Shown here in pieces: positions 42,171-51,415 of a DNA stretch of 64,000 nucleotides. Position 1 is the stretch's first letter. Each line of letters opens with the position of its first letter. Origin of the DNA: Pseudomonas azerbaijanoccidentalis (lineage in GTDB: Bacteria > Pseudomonadota > Gammaproteobacteria > Pseudomonadales > Pseudomonadaceae); NCBI RefSeq assembly GCF_019145495.1, contig NZ_JAHSTU010000002.1, positions 434,001 to 498,000 of the forward strand, read 5' to 3'. The notes under the pieces are model-generated. The model was not told the DNA's origin and did not search any database. It was given only the letters and a program-made list of their open reading frames with translations. The translations under genes and the position numbers were made by a program.

Positions 42171-44579
42171 ATGAGCACTGATGGTGCTTTGAGTCGAAGC
42201 CGTCTGCTGCCGAGCCTGCTCGGCATTCTGCTTCTGCTAATGGGCCTGGCCATGCTGGCCGGGGGGATCAAGCTGAGCATGCTCGGCGGCTCGCTGTATT
42301 ACCTGCTGGCCGGCATCGGCCTTGCGCTGACCGGCATCCTGCTGTTGATGGCACGCCGCGCTGCTCTGGGCCTGTACGCCTTGGTGCTGTTCGCCAGCAC
42401 CGTGTGGGCATTGTGGGAAGTCGGCCTCGACTGGTGGCAACTGGTGCCGCGTCTGGCGATGTTGTTTGCACTGGGCATCGTCATGTTGCTGCCGTGGTTC
42501 CGCCGTCCGTTGCTGCGCGATGGCGCAGCCCCGATGGGCACTGGCGCGCTCGGCGTGGCCGTGGTGCTCGCGGGTGTTACGGCGCTGGCCAGCCAGTTCA
42601 CCAACCCGGGTGAAATCAAGGGCCAACTGGATCGCGACAGCGTCGATGGCATGACCAACACCGCACCGGCCATGCCGGACGGTGACTGGAACTCCTACGG
42701 ACGCAGCGCCCACGGCGACCGTTACTCGCCACTGACGCAGATCACCCCGCAGAATGCGCACAAGCTGGTTGAGGCTTGGAGCTATCGCACCGGCGACCTG
42801 CCTGGGCCGAATGATCCGGGCGAAACCACTGCCGAAAACACCCCGCTGAAAGTCAACGGCATGCTCTACGTGTGCACGCCGCACAGCCAGGTGATTGCAC
42901 TGGACCCGGACACCGGCAAGGAAATCTGGCGTTTCGATCCGAAGCTCTCCACGCAGAACGCGGCGAACTTCAAGGGTTGGGCGCACATGACCTGCCGTGG
43001 CGTGACCTATCACGATGACGCGGTGTACGCCACCGAACAGAGCCCGACCGGCAGCGCCAGCGCTCCGGTGGCCAGTGTCTGCCCGCGCCGGATTTTCCTG
43101 CCGACCGCCGACACCCGTCTGATCGCGCTGAACGCCGACACCGGCAAGATGTGTGAAGACTTCGGCGATAAAGGCCAGGTCGACCTGCGCGCCAACATCG
43201 GTGGCTTCACCGCCGGCGGTTACTACTCCACCTCGCCTCCAGCGGTCACCAAGGACCTGGTGGTGATTGGCGGTCACGTCACCGACAACGTTTCCACCGA
43301 CGAGCCAAGCGGCGTGATCCGCGCGTTCGACGTGCACACCGGCAAGCTGGTGTGGAACTGGGACAGCGGCAACCCGGACGACACCACGCCGATTGCCGAA
43401 GGCAAGGTCTACACCCGCAACTCGCCGAACATGTGGTCCATGTTCGCCGTCGATGAAAAACTCGGCATGCTTTACCTGCCGATGGGCAACCAGACCCCGG
43501 ACCAGTTCGGCGGCGCACGCACGCCTGAATCGGAACTGCACGCCGCCGGCCTGACTGCCCTCGACATCGGTACCGGTAAAGTGCGCTGGCACTTCCAGTT
43601 CACTCACCATGACCTGTGGGACATGGACGTCGGTGGCCAGCCAACCCTGATGGACCTGAAAACCGCCGACGGCGTCAAGCAAGCAGTATTGGCATCGACC
43701 AAGCAAGGCAGCATCTACGTGCTGGACCGCAGCACCGGCCAGGCCATCGTGCCGATCAATGAAGTGCCAGTGCCGCAAGGCGCGGTGGAAGGCGACCACA
43801 CTTCGCCGACCCAACCGAAATCCGACCTCAACCTGATGCCGCCGCCGCTGCAAGAGCGCGACATGTGGGGCGTTACCCCGTTCGACCAACTGATCTGCCG
43901 GATCGACTTCAAATCCATGCGCTACGACGGCCCGTTCACGCCGCCATCGCTGCAGGGTTCGATCGTTTATCCGGGCAACTTCGGTGTGTTCGACTGGGGC
44001 GGTATCTCGGTTGACCCGGTGCGTCAGATCGCTTTCGTGAACCCGAGCTACATGGCGTTCAAATCGAAAATGATCCCGGCCGCTGAAATCGCCGCCCAAG
44101 GCCCGCGCAAAAGCGAAACCGAAGGCGTGCAGCCGAACAAAGGCGCGCCTTACGGCGTCGTCCTCGAAGCACTGCTGTCGCCGATGGGCCTGCCGTGCCA
44201 GGCACCGGCATGGGGCTATGTGGCAGCGGTCGATCTGACCACCCACCAGGTCCTGTGGAAACACAAGAACGGCACCGTGCGCGACAGCTCGCCGGTTCCG
44301 ATCCCGCTGAGCATGGGCGTGCCTAGCCTGGGCGGCACCTTCACTACCGCCAGTGGCGTCGGTTTCCTCAGTGGCACCCTCGACCAGTACCTGCGCGCCT
44401 ATGACGTGAAAAACGGCAAGCAGCTGTGGGAAGGCCGCCTGCCGGCCGGCGCGCAAACCACGCCGATGACCTACACCGGCAAGGACGGCAAGCAATACGT
44501 GCTGGTCGTTGCCGGCGGCCACGGCTCGCTGGGCACCAAGCAGGGTGACTATGTGATTGCGTACAAACTGTCCGAGTAA
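42171..44579 (+). CDS. gcd: Membrane-bound PQQ-dependent glucose dehydrogenase
   Basis: An 802-residue inner-membrane quinoprotein that oxidises glucose to gluconate in the periplasm and passes electrons to ubiquinone. About five N-terminal helices (1-140) precede an eight-blade PQQ domain. Visible family features are DWNSYGRSAHGDRYSPLTQI at the domain start, FTHHDLWDMDVGGQPTLMDL, and repeated tryptophan-docking blades (KIRWHFQ-, KQLWEGRLPAGAQTTPM-like). The length matches E. coli Gcd (about 796). GGAG lies nine bases before the ATG. It is preceded by the OprB-type porin and followed by a strong terminator. The family also includes quinate/shikimate dehydrogenases, but the porin context favours glucose. 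Confidence 0.92.
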   Translation: MSTDGALSRSRLLPSLLGILLLLMGLAMLAGGIKLSMLGGSLYYLLAGIGLALTGILLLMARRAALGLYALVLFASTVWALWEVGLDWWQLVPRLAMLFALGIVMLLPWFRRPLLRDGAAPMGTGALGVAVVLAGVTALASQFTNPGEIKGQLDRDSVDGMTNTAPAMPDGDWNSYGRSAHGDRYSPLTQITPQNAHKLVEAWSYRTGDLPGPNDPGETTAENTPLKVNGMLYVCTPHSQVIALDPDTGKEIWRFDPKLSTQNAANFKGWAHMTCRGVTYHDDAVYATEQSPTGSASAPVASVCPRRIFLPTADTRLIALNADTGKMCEDFGDKGQVDLRANIGGFTAGGYYSTSPPAVTKDLVVIGGHVTDNVSTDEPSGVIRAFDVHTGKLVWNWDSGNPDDTTPIAEGKVYTRNSPNMWSMFAVDEKLGMLYLPMGNQTPDQFGGARTPESELHAAGLTALDIGTGKVRWHFQFTHHDLWDMDVGGQPTLMDLKTADGVKQAVLASTKQGSIYVLDRSTGQAIVPINEVPVPQGAVEGDHTSPTQPKSDLNLMPPPLQERDMWGVTPFDQLICRIDFKSMRYDGPFTPPSLQGSIVYPGNFGVFDWGGISVDPVRQIAFVNPSYMAFKSKMIPAAEIAAQGPRKSETEGVQPNKGAPYGVVLEALLSPMGLPCQAPAWGYVAAVDLTTHQVLWKHKNGTVRDSSPVPIPLSMGVPSLGGTFTTASGVGFLSGTLDQYLRAYDVKNGKQLWEGRLPAGAQTTPMTYTGKDGKQYVLVVAGGHGSLGTKQGDYVIAYKLSE

Positions 44580-44599
44580 GTCGTAACGGCAGTAAAACA

Positions 44600-44631
44600 A
44601 AGGCGACGCCCTCACAGGCGTCGCCTTTTTT
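44600..44631 (+). terminator. Rho-independent terminator after gcd
   Basis: AAGGCGACGCC, a six-base loop, then GGCGTCGCCTT followed by T-rich sequence: an 11-base stem with a T-run, 20 bases after the gcd stop. Confidence 0.93.
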
Positions 44632-44662
44632 GGCTTAAATGTATATGCATTTCGTAGAGCGA

Positions 44663-45544
44663 CTACACGCTCCGTATGTTCCCTGCTTCCGGATCAACTG
44701 ACGGAGCCTGCCCCCGAAGTTGGCGAACTCTAAGTTTGAATGAGTTGGACAACTTCCCGCCCTTAACGGAAGTAATCAGTTTGTGGGCTACTTTTAGAGA
44801 CTTACCGGTGCCGATAAGGCCAGCACCGACATTCGAAACTGTCGTTCCTACCGAGTAACCACTGGCTTGTAGCCCCCACCCCGCTGCCGTTGTTACATAG
44901 CCGGCACGAGATGCCAGGACCCCGACCCCATACAGTCCTCCCTGTGCAGGTCGAACGAACACTGCATAAGTTTTCCAACCGACCCTCAAGACATTTTGGG
45001 CAATTTTCAGCGCACTTAAAATCGACTGAAAAAATTGCCCTGACGGGTCATTGAAATTAATAGGATCACCCTTGCAATAAGCAAAGGCATTAACGCCTCC
45101 CCGGCCAAATGGGCTGAGCTGGTCAGGACTGTTAAAGCACATAAGCATCGGGTTGAAGGCACGGCGACCATTGCCAAGCAGATAGTGTCCCATGGCGTTC
45201 AGTCGCTCACCATTGAAGGCCAACAGACCGTTCATGCCTACTACAGGATGTCGATACCCATAGGGCATATACCCAAACGGCACATGCTGTGCGTCGTGCA
45301 CTTCGTTTAACACTGAACGGTTAACATCTGTCACGAGTAAGGTAGTCGACCTGCGACTTGCCTCCAAACGCATCTGAGCATGCAAATAATTCGCGCTGCG
45401 AAATATGCTGAAACCTAGAGATCCCTGCACGACAGTGCTGAGCTGATCTTGGCTATAAAAATCCCGCAACGGCGCTTCGCCAAGCAACGTGGTCTCTACA
45501 AGCCGATCGAGCGCGTCATAGCACAATGAGGTTTTGATCGACAT
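44663..45544 (-). CDS. Short orphan RHS repeat-associated core protein with variable C-terminus
   Basis: A 293-residue protein. Residues 1 to about 170 are the end of an RHS core: YGYRHP, LAFNGERLNAMGHYLLGNGR, then SPDQLSPFGRGGVNAFAYCK and GDPINFNDPSG, the typical closure after which the toxic tip begins. Residues after about 172 form a variable tip with glycine- and alanine-rich hydrophobic stretches (YGVGVLASRAGYVTTAAGWG) and a basic tail (KLSNSFKLRVRQLRGQ). The activity of the tip is not recognisable. There is no full-length RHS gene, VgrG or immunity gene adjacent. The region is visibly less GC-rich than gcd and lon on either side, which fits horizontal acquisition. Confidence 0.8.
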   Translation of the reverse strand: MSIKTSLCYDALDRLVETTLLGEAPLRDFYSQDQLSTVVQGSLGFSIFRSANYLHAQMRLEASRRSTTLLVTDVNRSVLNEVHDAQHVPFGYMPYGYRHPVVGMNGLLAFNGERLNAMGHYLLGNGRRAFNPMLMCFNSPDQLSPFGRGGVNAFAYCKGDPINFNDPSGQFFQSILSALKIAQNVLRVGWKTYAVFVRPAQGGLYGVGVLASRAGYVTTAAGWGLQASGYSVGTTVSNVGAGLIGTGKSLKVAHKLITSVKGGKLSNSFKLRVRQLRGQAPSVDPEAGNIRSV

Positions 45545-45756
45545 GACACCACTTTATCGAAATGAGGTGTTCATCATCGACCCAAATATCGATGTGGACA
45601 ACTAGCAGAACTGATAGGTGTGCCGACGGCCTACGCCTCATTCGATGAGTTCATGCAGTGCCTCCGTCTCGGAGATCATTCTTACCGCTTCCACAATCCA
45701 GCTAACCTGAATCCCTGCTGAACATACCTTCGAATTGCCCATTAACCCCAAAGCAT

Positions 45757-45786
45757 CATTGAAACCACCGCCAACCTGCCCCATCT
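45757..45786 (+). promoter_or_regulatory. Sigma-32 heat-shock promoter of the second lon gene
   Basis: CATTGAAA (45757-45764), a 14-base spacer and CCCCATCT (45779-45786) fit the sigma-32 consensus CTTGAAA-N11-15-CCCCATnT well. The implied start site is about 25 bases before the ATG at 45817, which has AGGT six bases upstream. Confidence 0.78.
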
Positions 45787-45816
45787 AAGACCCATACCCA
45801 TTGCGCAGGTGCCCCT

Positions 45817-48234
45817 ATGAGCGACCAGCAGGAATTCCCCGAAGACGCGAGCGAATACGCCGATCCGGACAACGCCCCACACCACTCCACCGGTAAAGGC
45901 CTGGCCTTGCCTGGCCAGAACTTGCCGGACAAGGTCTACATCATCCCGATCCATAACCGACCATTTTTCCCGGCGCAAGTGCTGCCGGTGATCGTCAATG
46001 AGGAGCCGTGGGCCGAGACCCTCGACCTGGTCGCCAAGTCCGATCACCACTCCCTGGCCCTGTTCTACATGGACACGCCCCAGGAAGACCCGCGCCATTT
46101 CGACACGTCCGCGTTGCCGCTATACGGCACGCTGGTCAAGGTGCATCACGCCAGCCGCGAAAACGGCAAACTGCAATTCGTCGCCCAAGGCCTGACCCGC
46201 GTCCGCCTTAAAACCTGGCTCAAGCACCATCGCCCGCCGTACCTGGTGGAAGTCGAATACCCGCACCAGCCCACCGAGCCGACCGACGAGGTCAAGGCCT
46301 ACGGCATGGCGCTGATCAATGCGATCAAGGAACTGTTACCGCTCAATCCGCTGTACAGCGAAGAATTGAAGAACTACCTCAACCGCTTCAGCCCCAACGA
46401 TCCATCGCCGCTGACCGACTTCGCCGCCGCCCTCACCTCGGCTACCGGCAGCGAGTTGCAGGAAGTGCTCGACTGCGTGCCGATGCTCAAGCGCATGGAA
46501 AAAGTCCTGCCGATGCTGCGCAAGGAAGTTGAAGTCGCGCGCCTGCAAAAAGAAATCTCCGCCGAAGTGAACCGCAAGATCGGCGAGCACCAGCGCGAGT
46601 TTTTCCTCAAGGAACAACTCAAGGTCATCCAGCAAGAGCTGGGGCTGACCAAGGACGACCGCAGTGCCGACCTCGAACAGTTTGAGCAACGGCTGGTGGG
46701 CAAAGTCCTGCCAACGCAGGTGCAGAAACGCCTCGAAGAAGAAATGAACAAGCTGTCGATCCTCGAAACCGGCTCGCCAGAATATGCCGTCACCCGCAAC
46801 TACATCGACTGGGCGACCTCGGTGCCGTGGGGCGTGTACGGCGAGGACAAACTCGACCTCAAGCACGCGCGCAAGATCTTGGACAAACACCACGCCGGTC
46901 TGGACGACATCAAGGACCGCATTCTCGAATTCCTCGCCGTCGGTGCCTATAAAGGCGAGATCAGCGGTTCTATCGTGCTGCTGGTCGGGCCGCCGGGCGT
47001 GGGTAAAACCAGTGTCGGCAAATCCATCGCTGAATCCCTGGGCCGGCCGTTCTACCGCTTCAGCCTCGGCGGCATGCGCGACGAAGCCGAAATCAAGGGC
47101 CATCGCCGCACTTACATCGGCGCGCAACCGGGCAAACTGGTGCAGGCGTTGAAAGACGTCGAAGTGATGAACCCGGTGATCATGCTCGACGAAATCGACA
47201 AAATGGGCCAAAGCTACCAGGGCGACCCGGCCTCGGCGCTGCTGGAAACCCTCGATCCGGAGCAGAACGTCGAGTTCCTCGACCACTACCTCGACTTGCG
47301 GATGGACCTGTCGAAAGTCCTGTTCGTCTGCACCGCCAACACCCTGGATTCGATTCCCGGCCCGCTGCTGGACCGGATGGAAGTGATTCGCCTGTCGGGT
47401 TACATCACCGAAGAAAAAGTCGCCATCGCCAAGCGTCACCTGTGGCCGAAGCAACTTGAGAAGGCCGGCGTATCGAAAGGCAGCCTGACCATCAGCGACA
47501 ACGCGCTCAAAGCATTGATCGACGGTTATGCCCGCGAAGCCGGCGTGCGTCAGCTGGAGAAAAACCTCGGCAAACTGGTGCGCAAAGCGGTGATGAAGCT
47601 GCTCGAAGAACCGAAGGCCACGATCAAACTCGGCCCGAAAGACCTCGAAACCTCACTCGGAAAACCGGTGTTCCGCAACGAGCAAGTGCTGTCGGGGACC
47701 GGCGTGATCACCGGGCTGGCCTGGACCAGCATGGGCGGCGCGACCCTGCCGATCGAAGCGACGCGAATTCACACCCTCAACCGCGGCTTCAAGCTCACCG
47801 GGCAATTGGGGGATGTGATGAAAGAGTCGGCCGAGATCGCCTACAGCTACGTCAGCTCCAACCTGAAGTCGTTTGGCGGTGACCCGAAATTCTTCGACGA
47901 AGCCTTCGTGCACCTGCACGTTCCGGAAGGCGCCACCCCGAAAGACGGCCCAAGCGCCGGCGTGACCATGGCCAGTGCCCTGCTCTCGCTGGCGCGCAAC
48001 CAGCCGCCGAAGAAAGGCGTGGCCATGACCGGCGAACTGACGTTGACCGGGCATGTGCTGCCCATTGGCGGTGTGCGTGAAAAGGTCATTGCGGCGCGGC
48101 GGCAGAAGATTTTCGAGCTGATTTTGCCAGAGGCCAACCGGGGGAGTTTTGAAGAACTGCCGGAGTATCTGAAGGAAGGGATCACGGTGCATTTCGCCAA
48201 GCGCTTTGCGGATGTGGCGAAGGTGCTTTTCTGA
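45817..48234 (+). CDS. Lon-family ATP-dependent protease (AsrA-like second Lon)
   Basis: An 805-residue Lon protease that degrades misfolded and regulatory proteins. It has an N-terminal substrate-binding domain (from PDKVYIIPIHNRPFFPAQVL), a coiled-coil region (QREFFLKEQLKVIQQELG), and an AAA+ module with Walker A GPPGVGKTS and Walker B VIMLDEIDKM. The protease domain carries the Ser713/Lys756 dyad (KDGPSAGVTM and GGVREKVIAARR), with the same 43-residue spacing as E. coli Lon. Neighbours are not clpX or hupB, so this is not the primary lon locus. The sigma-32 promoter and the following chagasin-like gene fit the AsrA paralogue of P. aeruginosa, which is tied to the heat-shock response. Confidence 0.93.
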   Translation: MSDQQEFPEDASEYADPDNAPHHSTGKGLALPGQNLPDKVYIIPIHNRPFFPAQVLPVIVNEEPWAETLDLVAKSDHHSLALFYMDTPQEDPRHFDTSALPLYGTLVKVHHASRENGKLQFVAQGLTRVRLKTWLKHHRPPYLVEVEYPHQPTEPTDEVKAYGMALINAIKELLPLNPLYSEELKNYLNRFSPNDPSPLTDFAAALTSATGSELQEVLDCVPMLKRMEKVLPMLRKEVEVARLQKEISAEVNRKIGEHQREFFLKEQLKVIQQELGLTKDDRSADLEQFEQRLVGKVLPTQVQKRLEEEMNKLSILETGSPEYAVTRNYIDWATSVPWGVYGEDKLDLKHARKILDKHHAGLDDIKDRILEFLAVGAYKGEISGSIVLLVGPPGVGKTSVGKSIAESLGRPFYRFSLGGMRDEAEIKGHRRTYIGAQPGKLVQALKDVEVMNPVIMLDEIDKMGQSYQGDPASALLETLDPEQNVEFLDHYLDLRMDLSKVLFVCTANTLDSIPGPLLDRMEVIRLSGYITEEKVAIAKRHLWPKQLEKAGVSKGSLTISDNALKALIDGYAREAGVRQLEKNLGKLVRKAVMKLLEEPKATIKLGPKDLETSLGKPVFRNEQVLSGTGVITGLAWTSMGGATLPIEATRIHTLNRGFKLTGQLGDVMKESAEIAYSYVSSNLKSFGGDPKFFDEAFVHLHVPEGATPKDGPSAGVTMASALLSLARNQPPKKGVAMTGELTLTGHVLPIGGVREKVIAARRQKIFELILPEANRGSFEELPEYLKEGITVHFAKRFADVAKVLF

Positions 48235-48258
48235 TGTTCCTGTAGCGCCTCCACTACC

Positions 48259-48337
48259 GCTATCGCGAGCAGGCTCGCTCCCACAGTGTTTTGTGAACAC
48301 CGCCGACCACTGTGGGAGCTAGCCTGCTAGCGATGGC
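48259..48337. repeat. REP doublet of the third family after lon
   Basis: GCTATCGCGAGCAGGCTCGC followed by TCCCACAGTG faces CACTGTGGGAGCTAGCCTGC followed by TAGCGATGGC. The two units pair with a few mismatches across about 19 bases. Confidence 0.8.
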
Positions 48338-48432
48338 GTCCTCCCAGTCACCGCCTCCTTCGGCGGCTGTCACAATTTGTCTCATCTCGGTTATGCTCGC
48401 CGTTCGTCGTGAACGCCGGAGCCGCTGACCCC

Positions 48433-48825
48433 ATGTCCCCCACTCGCCTGTTTGTCCCCCTCGCCCTCGCCTTGCTGGCCGCGTGCGCCACGCAACCGAA
48501 ACACAACGTGACTGTGGAGAAACAAAGCGAATGCCCGGTGAAACTCACCAGTGGGCAAAACCTGATTCTGACCCTGCCAAGCAACCCGACCACGGGTTAT
48601 CGCTGGTCAATCCAGGATTCGGCCGGTGGCGTGTTGCACGCGTTGGGTCCTGAGGTTTATCGCAACCCGGAAGATGCCGGCATCGTCGGTTCCGCCGGCG
48701 TATCGACCTGGCGCTTCCAGGCCTTCGCCGCTGGCAACGGACGTTTGCGCCTGACTTCGCAGCAGCCGTGGGCGCCGGAAGTGCTGCCGGTGGATTCGTT
48801 CGACTGCGCCATCTCGGTCAACTGA
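48433..48825 (+). CDS. Chagasin-family (I42) cysteine-protease inhibitor lipoprotein
   Basis: A 130-residue protein with a lipoprotein signal peptide (LFVPLALALLAAC, lipidated Cys18). The three chagasin loops are visible: NPTTGYRW at 51-58, a middle glycine loop (VGSAGVSTWRF), and QPW near 109 in place of the usual RPW/F. Family members inhibit papain-like proteases with these loops. The lipobox places it in the periplasm or on the outer membrane. I chose ATG 48433 because it starts the signal peptide. It lies downstream of the Lon-type gene and three bases before the YhhN gene. In P. aeruginosa, as I recall, a similar inhibitor gene also sits next to asrA. Confidence 0.85.
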   Translation: MSPTRLFVPLALALLAACATQPKHNVTVEKQSECPVKLTSGQNLILTLPSNPTTGYRWSIQDSAGGVLHALGPEVYRNPEDAGIVGSAGVSTWRFQAFAAGNGRLRLTSQQPWAPEVLPVDSFDCAISVN

Positions 48826-48827
48826 TC

Positions 48828-49472
48828 GTGGGCTGGCTGATTCTGGCGCTGATGGGCGCAGTGACCTTCCTCTACGGCCTGAGCGTGCATGCCGCGCTGC
48901 TCTGCCTGCTGGTCAAACCGCTTCCCGTATTGGCCTTGCTCGGCTGGCTGCACGATGCACCGCCCAGCGAGTATCGACGCTGGATCAGCCTCGGCTTGAT
49001 TTTCTCCCTGCTCGGCGATGTGTTGCTGGCATGGCCGGGGGATTTGTTTGTGTTTGGCCTGGGCGCATTTCTGGTCGCGCATCTGGCTTATCTCAAGGCC
49101 TATCTGAGCGATTGTCGACGCCTGGCCATGCTGCCGCTGGTGCTAGCCCTCAGTGTCGGCGTCATCCTGCTAGGGATTCTGATTTCCAACGGACTCGGCC
49201 CATTGCTGGTGCCCGTGATTGTCTATGGCACAGCGATCAGCGCCATGCTCTGGCGTGCACTGGCCCGGCTCGGGACCGATGTGCCCAAGCGTTCGGCGCT
49301 ATTGGCGGCGGGTGGTGCGGTGGCGTTTGTGTTCTCGGATAGCGTGATTGGCATCAGTCGGTTTGTGATGCCGTTTGAGGCGGCGCCTTATGTGATCATC
49401 CTCAGTTATTGGCTGGGGCAGTGGGGTATCACCGCCTCGGCGTTTGCTCAGAATCCGCATTACGCCGATTAA
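48828..49472 (+). CDS. YhhN-family membrane protein (lysoplasmalogenase-like)
   Basis: A 214-residue protein with about eight hydrophobic helices. It shows YhhN/TMEM86 features such as LGLIFSLLGDVLLAWPGDLF, FGLGAFLVAHLAYLKAY and FVFSDSVIGISRFV, where the conserved acidic residues are those thought to form the active site. Characterised relatives cleave the vinyl-ether bond of lysoplasmalogens; bacterial function is uncertain because most Pseudomonas lack plasmalogens. I chose GTG 48828, two bases after the chagasin stop, because the helix-1 start GWLILALMGAVTF follows it directly. The stop codon is shared with the first bases of a REPIN. Confidence 0.8.
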   Translation: MGWLILALMGAVTFLYGLSVHAALLCLLVKPLPVLALLGWLHDAPPSEYRRWISLGLIFSLLGDVLLAWPGDLFVFGLGAFLVAHLAYLKAYLSDCRRLAMLPLVLALSVGVILLGILISNGLGPLLVPVIVYGTAISAMLWRALARLGTDVPKRSALLAAGGAVAFVFSDSVIGISRFVMPFEAAPYVIILSYWLGQWGITASAFAQNPHYAD

Positions 49473-49546
49473 AAGATCGCAGCCTTCGGCAGCTCCTACG
49501 GGGAATCGCATTCCAATGTAGGAGCTGCCGAAGGCTGCGATCTTTT
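49471..49546. repeat. REPIN between the YhhN gene and cmoA
   Basis: A canonical inverted REP doublet with GATC ends outward. It begins inside the TAA stop of the YhhN gene. Confidence 0.93.
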
Positions 49547-49634
49547 GATTTGGCGGTTTATCAGACAACCCGCGCATCCCCGCGCCAACTTGGCTAAAAT
49601 GCCGGCCTTTTCCACCTACACCGCTGGAACCGCC

Positions 49635-50378
49635 GTGAGCAAAGAATCCGATCGCCTTTTCGCCCAGCCTTTGGCCCAGGTGCCTGACTTCGCCTTCAAT
49701 GAGGACGTGGTGCGGGTGTTCCCGGACATGATCAAGCGCTCGGTGCCGGGTTATCCGACCATCGTCGAAAACCTCGGCGTGCTTGCTTCGCAGTTCGCCC
49801 AGCCCAACAGCGTGCTGTACGACCTCGGCTCGTCGCTGGGCGCCGTGACCCAGGCCCTGCGCCGTCATGTACGCACCGACGGTTGCCAGGTGATCGCTGT
49901 GGATAACTCCGCGGCGATGGTCGAGCGCTGCCGCGAGTACCTCAACGGTCAGGATTCGATGTTCCAGGAGTTGCTGCCGGTTGAAGTGATCGAAGGCGAC
50001 ATCCTCGCCCTCGAATTCAAACCAGCCTCGGTGGTGGCGCTGAACTTCACCCTGCAATTCATCGCCCCTGACCAGCGCACGGCGTTGCTGTCGCGCATCC
50101 GTCAGTCGCTGTTGCCCGGCGGAGCGCTGATCCTCTCGGAAAAACTGCGTTTCGAAGACGCGCAGGAACACACGTTGCTCACCGACCTGCACGTCGCCTT
50201 CAAACGCGCCAACGGCTACAGCGAACTGGAAATCGCCCAGAAGCGCAGCGCCATCGAAAACGTCATGAAGCCCGACAGCCTCGAAGAACACCGCGAGCGC
50301 CTGTTGGCGGCCGGGTTCTCGAAAGTCGTGCTGTGGTTCCAGTGTCTTAACTTTGCCTCGTTGATTGCCTTGCCATGA
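49635..50378 (+). CDS. cmoA: Carboxy-SAM synthase CmoA
   Basis: CmoA makes carboxy-S-adenosylmethionine from SAM and prephenate, the donor for the cmo5U wobble modification of tRNA. The SAM site is seen as [20 protein letters not shown], and [29 protein letters not shown] and [11 protein letters not shown] also match E. coli CmoA. With the GTG start at 49635 ([15 protein letters not shown]) the protein has 247 residues, the same as E. coli. GGAA lies five bases upstream of the GTG. The frame is open further upstream into the REPIN, but that part is not homologous. It overlaps cmoB by 4 bases. Confidence 0.95.
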   Translation: MSKESDRLFAQPLAQVPDFAFNEDVVRVFPDMIKRSVPGYPTIVENLGVLASQFAQPNSVLYDLGSSLGAVTQALRRHVRTDGCQVIAVDNSAAMVERCREYLNGQDSMFQELLPVEVIEGDILALEFKPASVVALNFTLQFIAPDQRTALLSRIRQSLLPGGALILSEKLRFEDAQEHTLLTDLHVAFKRANGYSELEIAQKRSAIENVMKPDSLEEHRERLLAAGFSKVVLWFQCLNFASLIALP

Positions 50379-51331
50379 TTGATCTGTCCCCCCTCGCCCG
50401 CCGTCTGGCCGGCACGCCGCTGGCCGATTGGGCCAACACCCTGCAGCGTCAACTCGACAAGAAAATGGAAAAGGGCCACGGCGACCTTGAGCGCTGGCAA
50501 AGCGCGCTGGACGCCCTGCCGAAGATCCAGCCGAGCGAAATCGATTTGCTTAACGGCCTGACGCTGGACACCGATTGCGACGATGAAACCCGCGCGCAAA
50601 TGCGCACCGCGCTGATGGGGCTGTCGCCATGGCGCAAAGGGCCGTTCAATCTGTTCGGCGTGCACGTCGACACCGAATGGCGCTCGGACTGGAAATGGTC
50701 GCGGGTATCACCGCATCTGAACCTCAAGGGCAAACGCATCCTTGATGTCGGCTGCGGCAACGGCTACTACATGTGGCGCATGCTCGGCGCCGGTGCCGAC
50801 AGCGTGATCGGCGTCGACCCGAACTGGCTGTTCTTCTGCCAGTTCCAGGCCGTGCAACGCTACCTGTCCGAACCGAATGCCTGGCACCTGCCCTTCCCGT
50901 TCGAAGACCTGCCGCCGAATCTCGAAGGGTTCGACACGGTGTTTTCCATGGGCGTGTTCTACCACCGCCGCTCACCGATCGAGCACTTGCTGGCGCTGAA
51001 GGATTGCCTGGTCAAGGGCGGTGAGCTGGTACTGGAAACGTTGGTGGTCGAAGGCGACAAGCATCAGGTGCTGATGCCGGAAGACCGTTACGCGCAGATG
51101 CGCAACGTGTGGTTCCTGCCATCGGTCCCGGCGCTGGAGTTGTGGCTACGACGTGCCGGGTTCACCGATGTGAAGTGTGTGGACGTGAGCACCACCACGG
51201 TCGAGGAACAGCGCGGGACGGAGTGGATGAAGTATCAGTCGCTGAGTGATTTCCTCGATCCGCAAGATCACAGCAAGACCATTGAAGGGCTGCCGGCGCC
51301 GATGCGGGCGGTGATCGTCGCTCGCAAGTAA
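50375..51331 (+). CDS. cmoB: tRNA U34 carboxymethyltransferase CmoB
   Basis: CmoB transfers the carboxymethyl group from carboxy-SAM to 5-hydroxyuridine at position 34 of several tRNAs, which broadens decoding of wobble codons. The 318-residue protein contains the family segment [20 protein letters not shown], then [10 protein letters not shown], the SAM-like motif [20 protein letters not shown] and [15 protein letters not shown]. It starts in the ATGA overlap with cmoA, so the pair is translationally coupled, as in other gamma-proteobacteria. A REPIN follows the stop by about ten bases. Confidence 0.95.
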   Translation: MIDLSPLARRLAGTPLADWANTLQRQLDKKMEKGHGDLERWQSALDALPKIQPSEIDLLNGLTLDTDCDDETRAQMRTALMGLSPWRKGPFNLFGVHVDTEWRSDWKWSRVSPHLNLKGKRILDVGCGNGYYMWRMLGAGADSVIGVDPNWLFFCQFQAVQRYLSEPNAWHLPFPFEDLPPNLEGFDTVFSMGVFYHRRSPIEHLLALKDCLVKGGELVLETLVVEGDKHQVLMPEDRYAQMRNVWFLPSVPALELWLRRAGFTDVKCVDVSTTTVEEQRGTEWMKYQSLSDFLDPQDHSKTIEGLPAPMRAVIVARK

Positions 51332-51340
51332 AAAATCAAA

Positions 51341-51414
51341 ATCAAAAGATCGCAGCCTTCGGCAGCTCCTACATTGATCCCTGTAGGAGCTGCCGAAGGC
51401 TGCGATCTTTTGAT
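51341..51414. repeat. Compact REPIN between cmoB and tadA
   Basis: An inverted doublet with ATCAAAAGATCGCAGCC outward on both sides and only about a dozen bases between the arms, the shortest spacing among those seen. It ends two bases before the tadA stop. Confidence 0.93.
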
Positions 51415-51415
51415 C

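Noticed and set aside
42237..44615. 792-codon open frame on the minus strand across gcd
   Set aside because: It is antisense to the complete PQQ dehydrogenase gene, has shadow-type composition (A, H, R, V rich) and no domain.
45560..45720. Open stretch on the plus strand upstream of lon, a possible immunity gene remnant for the RHS tip
   Set aside because: About 50 codons with no start codon at a ribosome site and no recognisable similarity; kept only as a note under the RHS finding.
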